The notes: generated by a model not told the origin, from the letters alone. DNA of 64,000 nt from Membranipora membranacea (GCA_914767715.1 OU612072.1:21328001-21392000); one strand, 5' to 3'. Shown: positions 35,520 through 47,891, counted from the first letter of the stretch. Made by a program: numbers and translations.

Positions 35520-35894
35520 GGAAAATATATCTATTGCAATGCTCAGCCCTAATCTTGGGGAAAAATGGCATAAAACTCACTGTGTAAGATAAAACCCAGA
35601 GATGCAAAGCTATTGGTATGTAATATCATGGATTACAGTGATCAGGGGCGTATATTCTAAAAAATTTCACCCACTGACTTTTTAGAGATGAGCATAATGA
35701 TCGGGTGCAGCCCGATCCACACGCTGTAGGCGTGGCGGGGAGGGTGTGGGTGTGTCAATACACCGGGCTTTTGATTGGCTTGTCCAGCTCAAGGTAAAAA
35801 GTCAAACTCTGTATGTACCATAATTCCTCACTTATAGGACATCTCCCCTTGGGAAAAGTAAAAATGCTCCAGTTATAAAGCACCCATTTGAACA

Positions 35895-35990
35895 AAATCT
35901 GTCATTGTTGGGATTTAAAACCCACAACATTCTTAATAAACAGCGATTACCAGGCAGACGCTCTACACACTGAGCTATTCAGCCTGGCTT
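35895..35990 (-). repeat. tRNA-derived SINE head or tRNA pseudogene
   Basis: The minus strand reads GAATAGCTCAGTGTGTAGAGCG (A-box context), an anticodon-like arm, and GGGTTTTAAATCCC (B-box context) at tRNA-like spacing plus about 10 nt. The acceptor stem does not close well. It is an RNA polymerase III-type relic rather than a working tRNA. Confidence 0.5.
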
Positions 35991-37418
35991 GCACAACGTG
36001 ATCAAGGATTTTGATACACGGATATCCCTGGTCCGTGATTGCTAATATACGCCACTGACAGTGATGAACCAATGGCATCAAGGAGACATGAACTGATAGC
36101 ACAGCCCATCCCTCCACCCTATGAAGTTAACCATCATTCACAGAGGTGTAAACAATGAGCTCACTCTAACTTCAGCAGCGTGTGTCATCCGACCTCTCTT
36201 TTTTGAATATACCTTATTTGAATTTCTAACTAGATATCCTGGTTAAATTGTTTGCATCATCTTTGTGATAAGAGTGTTGAATTCATATTTCGCCATGCGG
36301 GAGATCTAAACATTGTTGACGTGAGAAGGTCTTATACATCTTAAGTTTAAGCGGCAGTGAAATAGGAAAAGTCACACTTTCTCTTCTACATAAATTCTAA
36401 ATATTTAACCACTTACATGCAGTGTACATGCATCTGACATCTGATAAGCTCACCAAGTGGGCCTTTCACTTGTTGTTATGGAGTACTATTGACATAAGTT
36501 TCTCTTATCAATGTTAATATGGCAAGGTCAGAAATAAAGACAACGTCCCATCGCGTGGTCAATAATTCTATATATATAACAAAATGGCTTGCGTCACGCA
36601 TCAGACAAGAGCACAGTATATTAACCACACACTGCTAGTCGCTGAAAACAGTTGATGTGACTATCCTTTTATAGGTGCAATTAATAGTACATGGAAGTAG
36701 CACACACAATCCTTCATCTAACCATCAATTATGACTAACTCATTTCATCAAAGTCAATTTGGGCAAGTCTTAGGCTAAGAAGTTGTCTTCTCTGACTGTT
36801 GAAATTTGGTGGCTCATTGGCAGTATAGAGTTATCTATCTATGTAAAACATTATAGGTTCAAGTGTGTGGATAGACTGCTTCACAGAGTAGAGGGATTCA
36901 GAGTAAATTTTTTAACAATAGTCAAGGAAAGAGTTTTTTACTCCTTGGTCAAAGTACCTGCAAGCTTTGTGTCGAGGGGAAAGTTATGGGAGGCTTGATG
37001 CCAAAAACTCCTTTCATCTATTTTTCACAATTATAGGGTTCTGGAGAATGAACTGAATTCCAAGTTTTTGATTACAGTAAAAAATAGAATATGCAGGTTC
37101 TCCCGTAAAAAATTATCTTTGTACAGCCTTACTCCACAATTAGATCTGATGTTTTATGCTTAAAATACACCTCACTATCCTAGCTAAATTGATACGATGG
37201 GTATAGCTAGGAAGGCAGTATTGTGGCAGTTTTTACAATAGGATTAACTACTACAATTAATGCTAAGCTCAAGAAACAGTTACCTAATAAAAGTCATACT
37301 TCTTGTTCGACCTAGGTTCTAAGTATGTTACCACTTATGGCTAGATGCTTCAAACATTTGATAAGAAAATCATAAACTGGTTATTATTGAATATTGATGA
37401 CGCAAGTTTCACTTGTCA

Positions 37419-37553
37419 ATGTAAATATTGCAAGGTCAGTAATACAGGCAATGTCACATCTCACAGTCTCCCGTGATTAAACATATTATCTTTAATCACG
37501 GGAGACCGTGGGACGTGACATTGCCTGTATTACTGACCTTGCAATATTTACAT
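37419..37553. repeat. Inverted duplication inside a module unit, ~62-bp arms
   Basis: The segment ATGTAAATATTGCAAGGTCA...CCCGTGATTAAA is followed, after a short AT spacer, by its reverse complement with few changes. Only this unit of the array has it, so the inversion is local and recent. Confidence 0.85.
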
Positions 37554-38815
37554 AATATATAACCAGATGGCCGCTGTTTACGTCACACAACTGATAAGAG
37601 CACCCAATTAACCACTAACTGCTTGTGGCTGAATATAGTTAATGTTACTGTCTCTTATCAGTGGAGTTTACATCACACATCAACATACACTTGAGGGTTA
37701 CTAACAAAGCCTGCATGAGCCTGTGAAAATATTACACACTTCCCTAACATCTAATCTCTAAATATGACTCAGCTACTTTCTCTACTGGATCATGATTTAA
37801 CTTTTTTGTGCAATTACGAGGTCTCATGGCCGATAATTCGCAATAAACAACCAGACGCGGATGTTTGTGTCTCACATCTGATAAAGGAATAAAATTGACC
37901 ACTCAAAATATAGTTGATGAGTGTGTCTTAGCGGTCGAAGTGGGAACATGGGAACACACACCGTGTTTTAATTTTTGGCTTTAGCGCGCCTATCAATATA
38001 TTTAACTCAAACATATGCTTCATCCTCTACTGAACTATGAATTGTGCTACATTATAAAATGCACTGTTCGTACATTTGAATAGCAGTGGATGAACCCATG
38101 CCAACCGGCTTCATAAGGGCCTGAGGTAATTTTTTTGTGGCTGCGCAACTAGCCTACAGTTTATGTGAATAAGATCATAAGGATAGAATAGTCATATGAT
38201 TCAGGATAAATTTGGCAAATAATTTGATGGGTTGTATGTCTTGCATATGAGATAATACATGAAGGTTGAGCGTCTAAAATACACAATGATTAGGAACTAA
38301 TTGTAAGGGCACAACTCTTAAGTTAATCGGTTTTAGTTTGTAACCGAGTTGGAGAATGCAAGCAGTCACTCAGTGTAATTTTTAGCATCTCTCTTTCTTG
38401 ATGTGACCTGGCAAGGTGTATTTACAGGATAGTAACGATAAGAGTGCCAAATACACACTCCGCGGTGGGAGTACTAAACATTGGTGACGTGCGAAGGTCT
38501 TATCAATGCTAAGTACACGGAAAGCGCCCTATTAAAAGTCATGCTTGTTCTACGTAAGTTCCAAATATTCACCGCTTATGACGCGTCAAACATTTGATAG
38601 GAGAACCTTTCACTGGATATTATTGAATACTGTTACTTGAGTTTCTCCTATCTATGTAAAGATTACAAGGTCAGTAATAGAGACAACGTCACATCGCATG
38701 GTCTTCCATGATTAAACATACATAACCAGATAGCGACAATTTGCCTCACACAACTGATAAGAGCACCCAATTAACAACTAACCTTGACATTTGCTTTGAT
38801 TTTTCCTGATTTTAG

Positions 38816-38969
38816 GGCTGCGCCAATACCAAAACTTTATTCAGCTCATGCTGTGAAAGTCACTACAAGTTCATTGAACAATGCTTATAAACTGCAAGAC
38901 GTAAACTCCAATATTTATGAAATTCTGAATAAGTCTAAATCGATTTCTTTTCAAAATGCGATGCAAAAG
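38816..38969 (+). CDS. Candidate exon, 51 codons, unknown protein
   Basis: A strong acceptor (TTTTTCCTGATTTTAG at 38800-38815) and donor (CAAAAG|GTAAAA at 38969/38970) flank a single open frame that encodes AAPIPKLYSAHAVKV... and ends SISFQNAMQK. A decayed paralogue at 35366 shows the unit was duplicated with the array. No family is recognised and no in-phase neighbour exon was found. Confidence 0.4.
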
Positions 38970-38989
38970 GTAAAACATATCTATTGCAA

Positions 38990-39853
38990 TCCTCAGCCCT
39001 GATCTTGGGAAGAAATTGCTTTTAATTCATTGCGTTAGATGAAATTCAGAGACGCCAAGCATGCATTACATTGATGAACCGATGGCATCAAGGAGACATG
39101 AACTGATAGCAAAATTTTAAGGTGTAACTTCTTTTTACAAATCAAAAGCTGTAAGCGGTATTCATGACCCGGATAAGTCCAATGATGGCTGCGGATTCAT
39201 TTATCAAGCACCTAATTCATAATATACCCCAATATCCGCCATAGCTTCAGGAAAATGGGGCATCCCAGAATAAGTTGCTTTGTGCACAGTATTATCCTTC
39301 TTGATAGCAATTTTCCTGAAACATCAAAATATCCGAGCCAAAATATATCTCAGGATTAAGTATGATTCCATAGCAACAGGACCTGACCATAGAGATCGCA
39401 GGTCCTTACCAAAGCTATGAGGGGGCTCTTGACCACCCTGATGCCCTTTGACATGACACCCTTTGGGTACAATGAAAAACACTGACAATTATTAATTTTT
39501 AATGGTTTCGTTTCCATCAAGTTATGTATTTTGATTGATTATAAAGTAAAATATAGGACAAAATTTTCTTTCTACAACTTAAAATTTACTGCCAATCATG
39601 CTGTAAAGTTTTTATGCAATTATTTAAGGAATAATAACGTGTCAGAAAAAGAAAGGAAGTAGGGGTTCTGCGAAGTAGGTAGGGTAGCACAGCCCCCTGA
39701 CTAACCTCTGTCACTATTCCCGATTAAATAAATTTTAATCAAGCATCACACAATGAATCAATGGAATCATGAGGTGTATTTAAGTAGTTTCTGTCATTAT
39801 AATCCCTACTAAATACTGTGAAGTGGTGCAACATGGTTTAACTCATTACTTTG
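38990..39853. other. Non-coding DNA downstream of NHL gene 1
   Basis: Presumed 3' flank of the minus-strand NHL gene. A variant polyadenylation hexamer ATTAAA lies on the minus strand near 39736. No other feature seen. Confidence 0.35.
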
Positions 39854-42800
39854 TTAGACACAAGAATCTGTTTTCTTGTCATACTTCTTATTATGGAGAC
39901 ATGAAGAAGTCAGCACCAGCTCAGCGTACGCTCCTGTCATTGTCTTAGTTGGATATACCAGCCTACAAGATGGGGAAACAGAATAACATCAATTGACTGT
40001 TGGGTTTGGTGTTACAGAATTATCAGAATCTGATTAGATTGCCTTTTCATGAAACGGATAAAAGAAAATAAAGTGGAATTTGAGAGAGCAATTACTCACG
40101 GAGGCATTCTACTGATGACCACAATATTCAGAATTGGGTATCTGCTCTCTTCGAGGAGGCTGTCTGTTAGTTTACGCCTCAAGTCTTTGGGTATTTCCGT
40201 AACTGTCCCATCAAATGTGACATCAGTAGACCAGGTCACAGTCAGAGTGTCATTGTCACAGCTCAACTTTGCCTGAGAACCAACCTTAGGGGTGCAGTCT
40301 GCAAATCAAATTCCATGGTTGGTTGGTATGGTATTTAAACATACAGTGTTTGATTTTTTTCTTGCATGCTCCATCATTCAACTCCTCCAGAGCCTAATTA
40401 CAGGTTCAACACTGGCTTTGGGGTTGCTAGTGCTAGCTCAGAAGATTTTAACCCAAGCATTTCCATGTTGTAATTTATATTCAGCTTCGTGAACGTAAAT
40501 TGTGCATCAAAGTTAAAGTTTACTCTTTCTAAATAGGAATACTGAGGTTCGGTTTTGTGTTGATGGTCATGCTCTATGTCCTCTGTCATGAGCTATGTAT
40601 TTGCTCAGTAACGATATCTGTAATTAAGCACTCACCATGTTTACATATCTCTCTTATCTGGTTGACATTACCATTAGCGAGGGTTGTTAGAGTATCTAGA
40701 GCAACCTTATCAGCCAATACTGTACACTTTATATTGTCATACCTAGCAACAACATCTACTCTTCTCACCAACAAGTAACCTACAATAACAATAAATATTA
40801 GTTAAAGCATGGTATAGTATAACTGTAGGCGTTATATGTGGGCATTGCAGTTTCCATTCGGTATTAGGTAAATTCGCGACCTTGGTATATATATTAAATA
40901 ATCAATAAATAATCAATGGAAATCCCATTTTCATTGGAAAATCCAACTGAATCCAACTTGAATTCAAGTTGTCTCCATATCACCAATGAGGAGATGATTC
41001 TAAGTTTCATGTCATGAAACTTAGAATTATCTCCTCATTGGTAATAGGGAGACAACTTGAATTCAAGTTGGATTTCCCAATGAAAATGGGATTTCCATTG
41101 ATTATTTATTGATTATTTAATATATATACCAAGGTCGCGAATTTACCTATTGGCGACATTTCCAGTAAATAATACTGCCATGAATTAAAAAGTTGTCATT
41201 ACTTTACAACATGAAATAAATAATACTGTAGCCCGCACCTTTAATTTCCACTTTGAGTGAACAGTTGGTATTTCTCCCTTTTATACGATAATTGTAAACC
41301 CCCACAGGTAGTTCTAATGTGTGAGTAGTACCATCTAGTGTGAGATCTAGCGGCGATAACCCAGTAGAAGCAGAAACAACTCCTCTTATTACTTCTGGAC
41401 ACTCTTCATTCTTAGGTACTGTACCTGGAAAATAATTAAATGCATAATGAAGGTTGAACAACATCTAGTAGATATAGGTAATGAAACATTACCAAGTTTG
41501 TCCTACGAGGAACAAAAAAACACCACAGAGGTCTTGGCAGCTGCCAACAGTAAGGAATATATAGCTGAGCTACATTATGATACTGATTAGCTATTTAAGC
41601 CCAAATTGCCGGAAAGTCTAACCGGATTAGGTGTTGGTGTACCGAGTTATGCAGGCCTAGATGACTGTCCTAGATGACTGTGTGTTTGATCTCACACACT
41701 AAAATGTACAAACATGAGCAGCTAAAAAATCTAAATATGATGGGTTATCTGTATACTCACCATTACTTACGACCGAAATATTTATTGGTAGCTTAAAATG
41801 GCAGTAAATTATTTATATTTATACTCACCATTGTTTATGACCATAATATTTATAGTGCAGTTGTCTTCATAAATCACATGAACTCCCACAGCTAAACTTG
41901 TGTTTACACTTGGAGTCACCTCGACTAATGCTCGCCCCTCATCAGATGTCACAAAGAGAGTCATGTTTCTGTCCTGACAAGGCACCCTAGTAGTAGTTCC
42001 TGCAGTTCAAATTAATATTTATTATTTCTGTGAGGATACTATTCAATATTATAGGAGAACAAATAGTGTCTGTTAGATATACATTTAGTTTGGGTTCTGA
42101 GTTTAGGTACTTTTGAACCAAGTATTTGAGGTGGTATCATTCATTCAACGGGCAGCAAGGTATTTTAATGGATAGCTTGAATTAATTGGCAATCAATTAT
42201 TTATATTTATACCCACCGTTATTTATGACTATAATGTTTATAGTACAGTCGCTTATATGGATCACATGTCTACCCACAGCAAGTTCAGTCTGTATGTCAG
42301 GAGTTATGTCCACTTGTGCTTTCTCCTCATCGGATGTCACATAGAGAGTCAAGTTTCTGTCCTGACAAGGTGTTTCGGCGGTAGTTATATGGGTAGTAGT
42401 TGATGGTGTGGTAGTCGTAGGTATTGGAATAGTTTTCGGTTCTGGATCTAAAATATAACGAGTTTGATTTGGTTGGGTTGGTTTGAACACCTCATTCAAA
42501 TAAAACGAAAATGTGGTGAAGTGGGAATTCAATATGCTCCATCCACCGATGACTGCACTGCTAGCCTTTAAAAGGTCAGTCACATATGGATGTATCAAAA
42601 ATTCACCATATACTACTCTGCTTTATGATTTAATTATTTCCATTCTCCTTTTTTGGAGTTATCTTTTCATGTGAGGCAATGAAGTAAATATTATCGAATA
42701 TCTACTATTTATAGAAAACATCTATTTTCCTCTAACATGATTATCAGGCAGGGATAGGTAAAGTTATATAAATGACCAGCATGTACTTACCTATAAAATC

Positions 42801-44642
42801 AACTTGAGATAGCAATGTATATATAGTGTACTCACATATGAACTGCTGGATCCTCTTGTTTTGTCCGACGTACAGAGAAGTGTTAGTGATGAGTAGAGAG
42901 CTGGGATAGCTCAGACATCCTGAGCAGAGATCCAGTGTGGTCATATGGGTTGTAGAATAGAGAGTTTAGTAGAGAGCCGTCTGTGTAGCCTGAGGTCCCA
43001 GGTGACCCGGATATAAGTGTTATTATCTTCTCTCTGTATGTGATACGGTAGAGAGCGTGGTACGCTGCTATGACATACAGATCCCCTTTGTCATCCTGTG
43101 TCAGGTGTGTGATATACTGGAGTTGGTCGGACTTAACGAAAGTACCGACAGAGGCTGAGCTTACATCGACTGTCCTCACGGCTTTGTTATGCCAGTCAAT
43201 GACGAGAAGCTGACTTTCATCATTCCTGTCTCTTATTACAGACCAGGGAGCGGAGAACTGACCGGAGCGACCGTCTGTGTATCCCCGTGACTGACACTGT
43301 CCAGAGAACACAGAGGTGAGGCCTGTGTGACGGTTAATCTCCCTGAGACAGTGATTATAAGGGTCGGCTACAACTACACGCTTATCTGAGATCTGTGTGA
43401 ATCCATAGATGAGTCCGAACCTAGCCTCAGATCCTCTCCCCTCTCTGTATCCACTCTTAGAAGCGTTCCCGGCTATGGTCGTAGACGTTGTACCATCGCT
43501 GGTCTTCAGGGAGAAGTGGGCTGTGTACAGTATGTGACCGGGTTGAAAGAGATCTTCTTCCATGTGAAAAGTGGTGGTGGTGGGGAAGTTTGTAGCTGTA
43601 GATCTCTCTAATCTGTAAGATTAATATTATTAAGTAAATGGACGATGTTTGTTAATTTGATTGTATTAACGCAGTAATTATTGAACAATAAAACCACAGA
43701 TATTGCAAATGCAAATGCAATATTTTAAATTCATAATTTAAATGAAGTGTATTTTTCGCATTCTAAGTATTTATGTGCTGGTGGGTGAATCAAATATATC
43801 AGAATTATTAATTTTCCCAAAATTGATTCAATTTGATTCAAATGGATAATTGTGTTTTCTATCAACCAATTAAATTTAAATGCAGGTTATGCACCAGACA
43901 GTAAATTATATAATATTTTACACGCGGCTTTTGCTCACAGTAAGTTTCGCTTATTTGGAGTTGTCTCATGTTATATACCATGAGGAGGCAATACACAAAA
44001 TTTCAATTAAGCGACCTAAATTCAAAATCTTGAGTAAAACAATGCTTCAATTAATCAACAAAAATGTTTGCAAGGTATAAATTACAAAAAAGTAACAGCT
44101 TGTACCAAAATTAATGTGTAATATCACAAATCACAAGAAGGAATGAAACGATCAAATGATTAGTTCACTGTAAATTGCCTACCCTGAAACTGATATTTTT
44201 ACTAAAGGATATTCTAGCATAGAACTCAGAAGGCTTTCAAACCCCTATTTATCACATCAATTGGTAGTGACTCACCGATCAACTAGAGACTGCGTATCCT
44301 GATCCATACACCACCCAGTATTTAGTGTCACACAACAAAACACCTGTCAAAACAATGATGGTATTAATTAAGTTTGTTACAAAAGAAATAAGCAAGGTAC
44401 TGTAGGTTAGGGGGGAGAGAGACACCCCCCATATAAAGAGAATACTGATTCCCCATTGAGACCCTCTGCACACTCATCATATAAGTGTTATGTCAGGGTT
44501 AAAGTATGTCACGCTTGTAATCTTCTGTACTATAACTACTTCTTTTTTTTTTCAGGATTATTACATAATATCAATTTTAAGGTTATAATTGAATTGCAAT
44601 TCACATTGTACTTACAAGGAAAAGTGCCAGTCTCAGCTCCAT
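39854..44642 (-). CDS. Secreted NHL beta-propeller protein with Cys modules (gene 1)
   Basis: Exons on the minus strand: 44642-44616, 44343-44276, 43612-42836, 42447-42217, 41999-41829, 41424-41239, 40779-40636, 40298-40100, 39962-39854 (stop TAA). Borders are GT/AG and phases agree. The first two exons give a signal peptide (MELRLALFLVFCCVTL). Exon 3 holds NHL repeats with GYTDG and GFTQISDKRVVVAD motifs. Then come three ~57-76-residue modules, two with CQDRN..L.VTSDE and VG.HVI...C, all bounded by phase-1 introns. The last exon ends soon after a YAEL motif. No membrane helix is seen. Exon 3 carries a frameshift: relative to gene 2 about 95 nt are missing before TLDLCSGC. This could be a true lesion or an assembly fault, so the gene may be dead. 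Confidence 0.7.
40866..41149. mobile_element. MITE, TA-flanked imperfect palindrome in an intron
   Basis: Terminal inverted repeats GGTAAATTCGCGACC begin after TA at 40866-40867 and mirror at 41148-41149, giving a TA target duplication as for Tc1/mariner-type MITEs. Pairing continues almost to a one-base centre at 41012, interrupted by a ~10-bp indel. It lies in the intron between exons 41424-41239 and 40779-40636 of NHL gene 1. Confidence 0.8.
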
Positions 44643-44818
44643 GATTTTCAACAGGCCGAATATCTTCGTCGGACTATAGCAATATTGATTATACACCTCT
44701 AGTCTCTCCTCAGTACGGTAAGTGAATGAACTCGCAGTGAACATAAACCCGCTGCGGAGGTATTTAGCTAGCGGCAACTAATATTTAACCAGTTATCTTT
44801 TATGTGCGTCAACCTTCA

Positions 44819-44886
44819 GATAAGAGAGCCGAGTAAACCTTTCTCTGCCTGGTACTAAATACTGTTGACGTAGGAATCTCTTATCA
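44819..44886. repeat. Isolated GATAAGAG...CTCTTATC module upstream of NHL gene 1
   Basis: The same architecture as the modules of the 33-39 kb array (TTCAGATAAGAG, ACTGTTGACG, CTCTTATCAGTG). It lies about 180 bp upstream of the NHL gene 1 start codon. Confidence 0.6.
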
Positions 44887-45329
44887 GTGTAAACATTTAA
44901 AGGTAGCTATATCGGACAAAATCGTGTGTCCTGTTTTAACAAAGTCCCCATTATTGAACCAGGGTACTGCTGTGTGCGTATATCACTGTAAATGTTACAG
45001 GAGGCAACAAACTTAAATTCTATGAAAAAGGATGTAAATGTTGGCATGCCTACCTGAGTTTCACTTGATGAGGCCCGATATTTACAAGTCTGAGTCTGTT
45101 GCATCAATTAAGCTATAATGATAATAAGGAGTGACAACTCTTTGTTTGTCATCAATATCTCTCTAACGGCACACAATTCTTGTGGTGTTATTAATTGTGT
45201 AACAATTATACCTGTTCCTGTAATTGTTGACGAGGTTTATCAAGGGGCCTGATGTTTACAAGTCTGAGCTGGTTCAATCAACTGAGCTACAATGATATTA
45301 ACGAAGGATGACAGCACACACTTCTAGCG

Positions 45330-46560
45330 CGTATCAATTTTAGCCAATTTATTTATAGCTATCTTTTATTCAATTGCATTGCATGGATCTCATGACATCA
45401 AACTACCTTAACCTTACATACTAGCAATAATAGATTTGCAGCGTCTAACTTCTATACGTAAACTGCCGTAAATACCTGATGCCCTTAACTTGTAGAAACC
45501 ATTAATGATAAGATCATACGATTAATATAAAAGTGACACAACTCAATCAACTCATCAAGCTGTGAATGTTGAATTTGTTGAAGCAAGCTCTACAAATACT
45601 GCTGACCTTGTGCTTGTTATTGGGGCGGCGTCATAGCTAAGCCACTCTCCTATTTAATCGACATCAACCCAGTTAATGTCATAACCGCTTATTCTAAGGC
45701 ACAACCTAACAACAAGTTACAATCTATAGAAAAATTTTGAGTTGCTCTTCAGATATCTCAGCCTGCTATCAATTCGTATATCCATAGCGTGCATGTGAGG
45801 GGATTGGGGGACCAAAAGTAAGGAAGGAATGGAATAATCAATTGATTAGTGTTGTACCCATTGAGACATATTATGATTCTTGAGCCGCCTATCCCCTTGT
45901 AGTAAATTGCACATTGCAATGTTTCATAAGCATTTGATGATTGAGCCGCCTTTAGAGCATGTTGCCTCCTGCTATAAGTCAAATTAAACTTAAATTCGAA
46001 TAACTTACTGAGACCGCACAACTCTAACAGTATAATTCTGCCTGCAGTGTTATGTGGCTAGTACCAACTATATAATATAACATGGTAGCTTTTATGCGCA
46101 TTAGATTTTATACAGAGAGCATACCTGCCCTGTATAATGGTGGTAATTATTTGATACACAGTCATTCAGAAGAGCAGTTTCACTTAACATTAATTTTGTA
46201 TGACAAGTCTGTTATCTTCAAAGATTTAACCAAGGCAGCTTGTCTCAGCTATCAATAAGCTAGATTTTTAACAGGTGAGATAATATAAGGAAAAGCATCT
46301 AAGTTTTGTAGGACAGCTGGCTGCACATTATTAGGGAGCGTGATGATGTCTTTTTTTAGAATTCACAGGCACCTATGGGTCGGTATAAGGTAAAATAGTT
46401 CAATGAGAAAAAGTAATTTATGTGTACGTACAAAAAACCCGTCAATTCAGCATCGCTTACAATTACAAAGCCTCCGTGATTATTTAGTACATGATTGATT
46501 GATAATTTTTTTATATTTGTTCATTATTCATTTACAAGGCATCCTGGATTTTTACAAAGG
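45330..46560. repeat. Diverged third copy of the 29.7-30.9 kb segment
   Basis: Blocks in direct order match 29720-30960: GTATCAATTTTAGC.AATTTAT, ACATACTAGCAATAATAG..., the TTATGTGGCTAGTACCAACT segment, and CAGCTTGTCTCAGCTATCAAT. More substitutions and gaps than between copies A and B, so it is an older duplication. No gene. Confidence 0.65.
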
Positions 46561-46770
46561 TATTGGTAAAGGCGTTCACCTCTCAACGCTTCTGAAGTGA
46601 ATAGGTTTGAGTCCCGCTGCTGATTAAGGGTAGATATACTGGTTGTGTAAGGGTTGTGCCGCACAGACTCATCCAATGCCACACAAACAGAACCAGCGGT
46701 AAGATGAGTGATAGACTAAGAGACTCTGCTTCCAGAGTACAGAAGTAGCTAAAGCTACAACACCTTCCTT
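46555..46770 (+). mobile_element. tRNA-derived SINE
   Basis: TGGTAAAGGCGTTCACCTC followed by GGTTTGAGTCCCGC at tRNA A-box/B-box spacing, then a ~130-bp non-tRNA body (CTGGTTGTGTAAGGGTTGTGC ... AACACCTTCCTTC). The layout is that of a tRNA-headed SINE. Target duplications are not clear. Confidence 0.55.
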
Positions 46771-47222
46771 CTTACTTTACTGTTTAAAGTTTGCCTAGCT
46801 GGCTGTCCTCTGGTTCTCAAAAACAATGACAATAATATCAGGTGTATATGCAATGGGAATTAATTGACATAAAGTTTGAAATTCTTTTTGCAAAATCATT
46901 TTAGGATGATCAATGCATACGGGTGGGTTGATGTAAGTTTGACCGGAAATATGTGAAAATTGCAATGGTCTTAAATATGGGGCCGCTGCAAAATTCTGAC
47001 AAGTAAACATAGTTTGCATATAAAGCAATTGGGAAATATATAGATGTGTTGGACCTAATAGTAGCACTAGCAGACAACTTGCACAATCAGCTGATTGCAG
47101 TAAATATAGCATCTTCAAAGGATTGTATGTTTGATGACAAATGAGGCTGTGGCCAATTCAAAATTCAAATTTGTCTTATATATGGGGCCACTGAAAACTC
47201 TGACAAATAGTTTTCAACCCAA

Positions 47223-47325
47223 AATCACCAATGAAGATTGGCTCATTTTGCTGTATTTCTTTATTTCTTAACTTGATCCCTTCACTCGATGATTAATCAA
47301 ATAAAATTCAAAACTTGCGCTTATA
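47223..47325. repeat. ~100-bp direct repeat (copy at 48551-48651)
   Basis: CAATGAAGATTGGCTCA and the following ~85 bp, through TTCCTTCACTCG and AATAAAATTCAAAACTT, recur at 48551-48651 in the same orientation with few changes. Identity unknown. Confidence 0.8.
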
Positions 47326-47559
47326 GCAACTTTAAAGGAAATATATTTTTCAGTGGCCTGTCTGGGTAGGTTACGGAACATTTAAAGGTTGGTGAAACTG
47401 GTGAGCACTGGAAGGGCTGGGTGGGGAAGGTGGGCTTGTGGCTTGTCCTTTATTAACTAGGTAACATAAGCATAATTATTGGTTCTGAATAGATAGATGT
47501 TGGAAAAGAGTGATAGGTTATTTGGGCACTATGTCGTTGTGTTGAACCCAAACTGTTGA

Positions 47560-47726
47560 CCCCTGAATCCACATTTGGACCCCAAAAACCTAAAACTGTC
47601 ATCTGCAAACCCAAAACTTCAAGCTACAAACCGAAAAATAGGAGCTGCGAACCCCAAACTTAATTCATGCTGCAAACCCCAAACTGCAAGCTGCAAGCCC
47701 GAAGCTGCGAGCTGAAAACCCCAAAT
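47560..47726. repeat. Degenerate AGCTGCAAACCCCAAACT tandem repeat
   Basis: Seven or more drifting units of about 14-25 bp built on CTGCAAACCCCAAA. The array runs directly into the GGGA microsatellite. Confidence 0.75.
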
Positions 47727-47891
47727 GTGAGGGGAGGGGATGGGAGGGAGGGAGGGAGGGAGGGAGGGAGGGAGGGAGGGAGGGAGGGAGGGAGAGAGAC
47801 GGAGAGGGAGGGAGAGAGAGGGAGTGAGAGGGAGTGAGAGGGAGTGAGAGGGAGTGAGAGGGAGGGAGGGAGGGAGGGAGAGAGAGAGAGA
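47727..47891. repeat. (GGGA)n microsatellite with GGAGTGAGAG variant
   Basis: About 165 bp of pure purine GGGA/GAGA repeats, with a central block of repeated GGAGTGAGAG. The long Ser/Leu/Pro minus frames across it are repeat artefacts. Confidence 0.95.

Larger units (their letters stand above)
33083..38670. repeat. Array of GATAAGAG...CTTATCAATG modules in diverged tandem units
   Basis: Modules of ~70-90 bp open with GATAAGAG (or variants) and close with TCTTATCAATG, most with TTGATGACG or GGTGACGTG 10-20 bp before the close. They occur at 33083-33155, 33252-33322, 33984-34055, 34149-34209, 36267-36340, 36443-36513, 37360-37420, 37593-37660, 38437-38508 and 38596-38656. Half modules lie near 35124, 35229 and 35320. 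Larger units of about 1.2-2.2 kb repeat the module order together with shared blocks (TCATGGTCTCCC.TGATTAAACAT, GCAAGGTCAGTAATACAGAC). No gene is supported between them except the duplicated exon entries. Confidence 0.7.

Noticed and set aside
35895-35990. Functional tRNA gene
   Set aside because: A and B boxes are present, but the acceptor stem does not close and the central region is too long.
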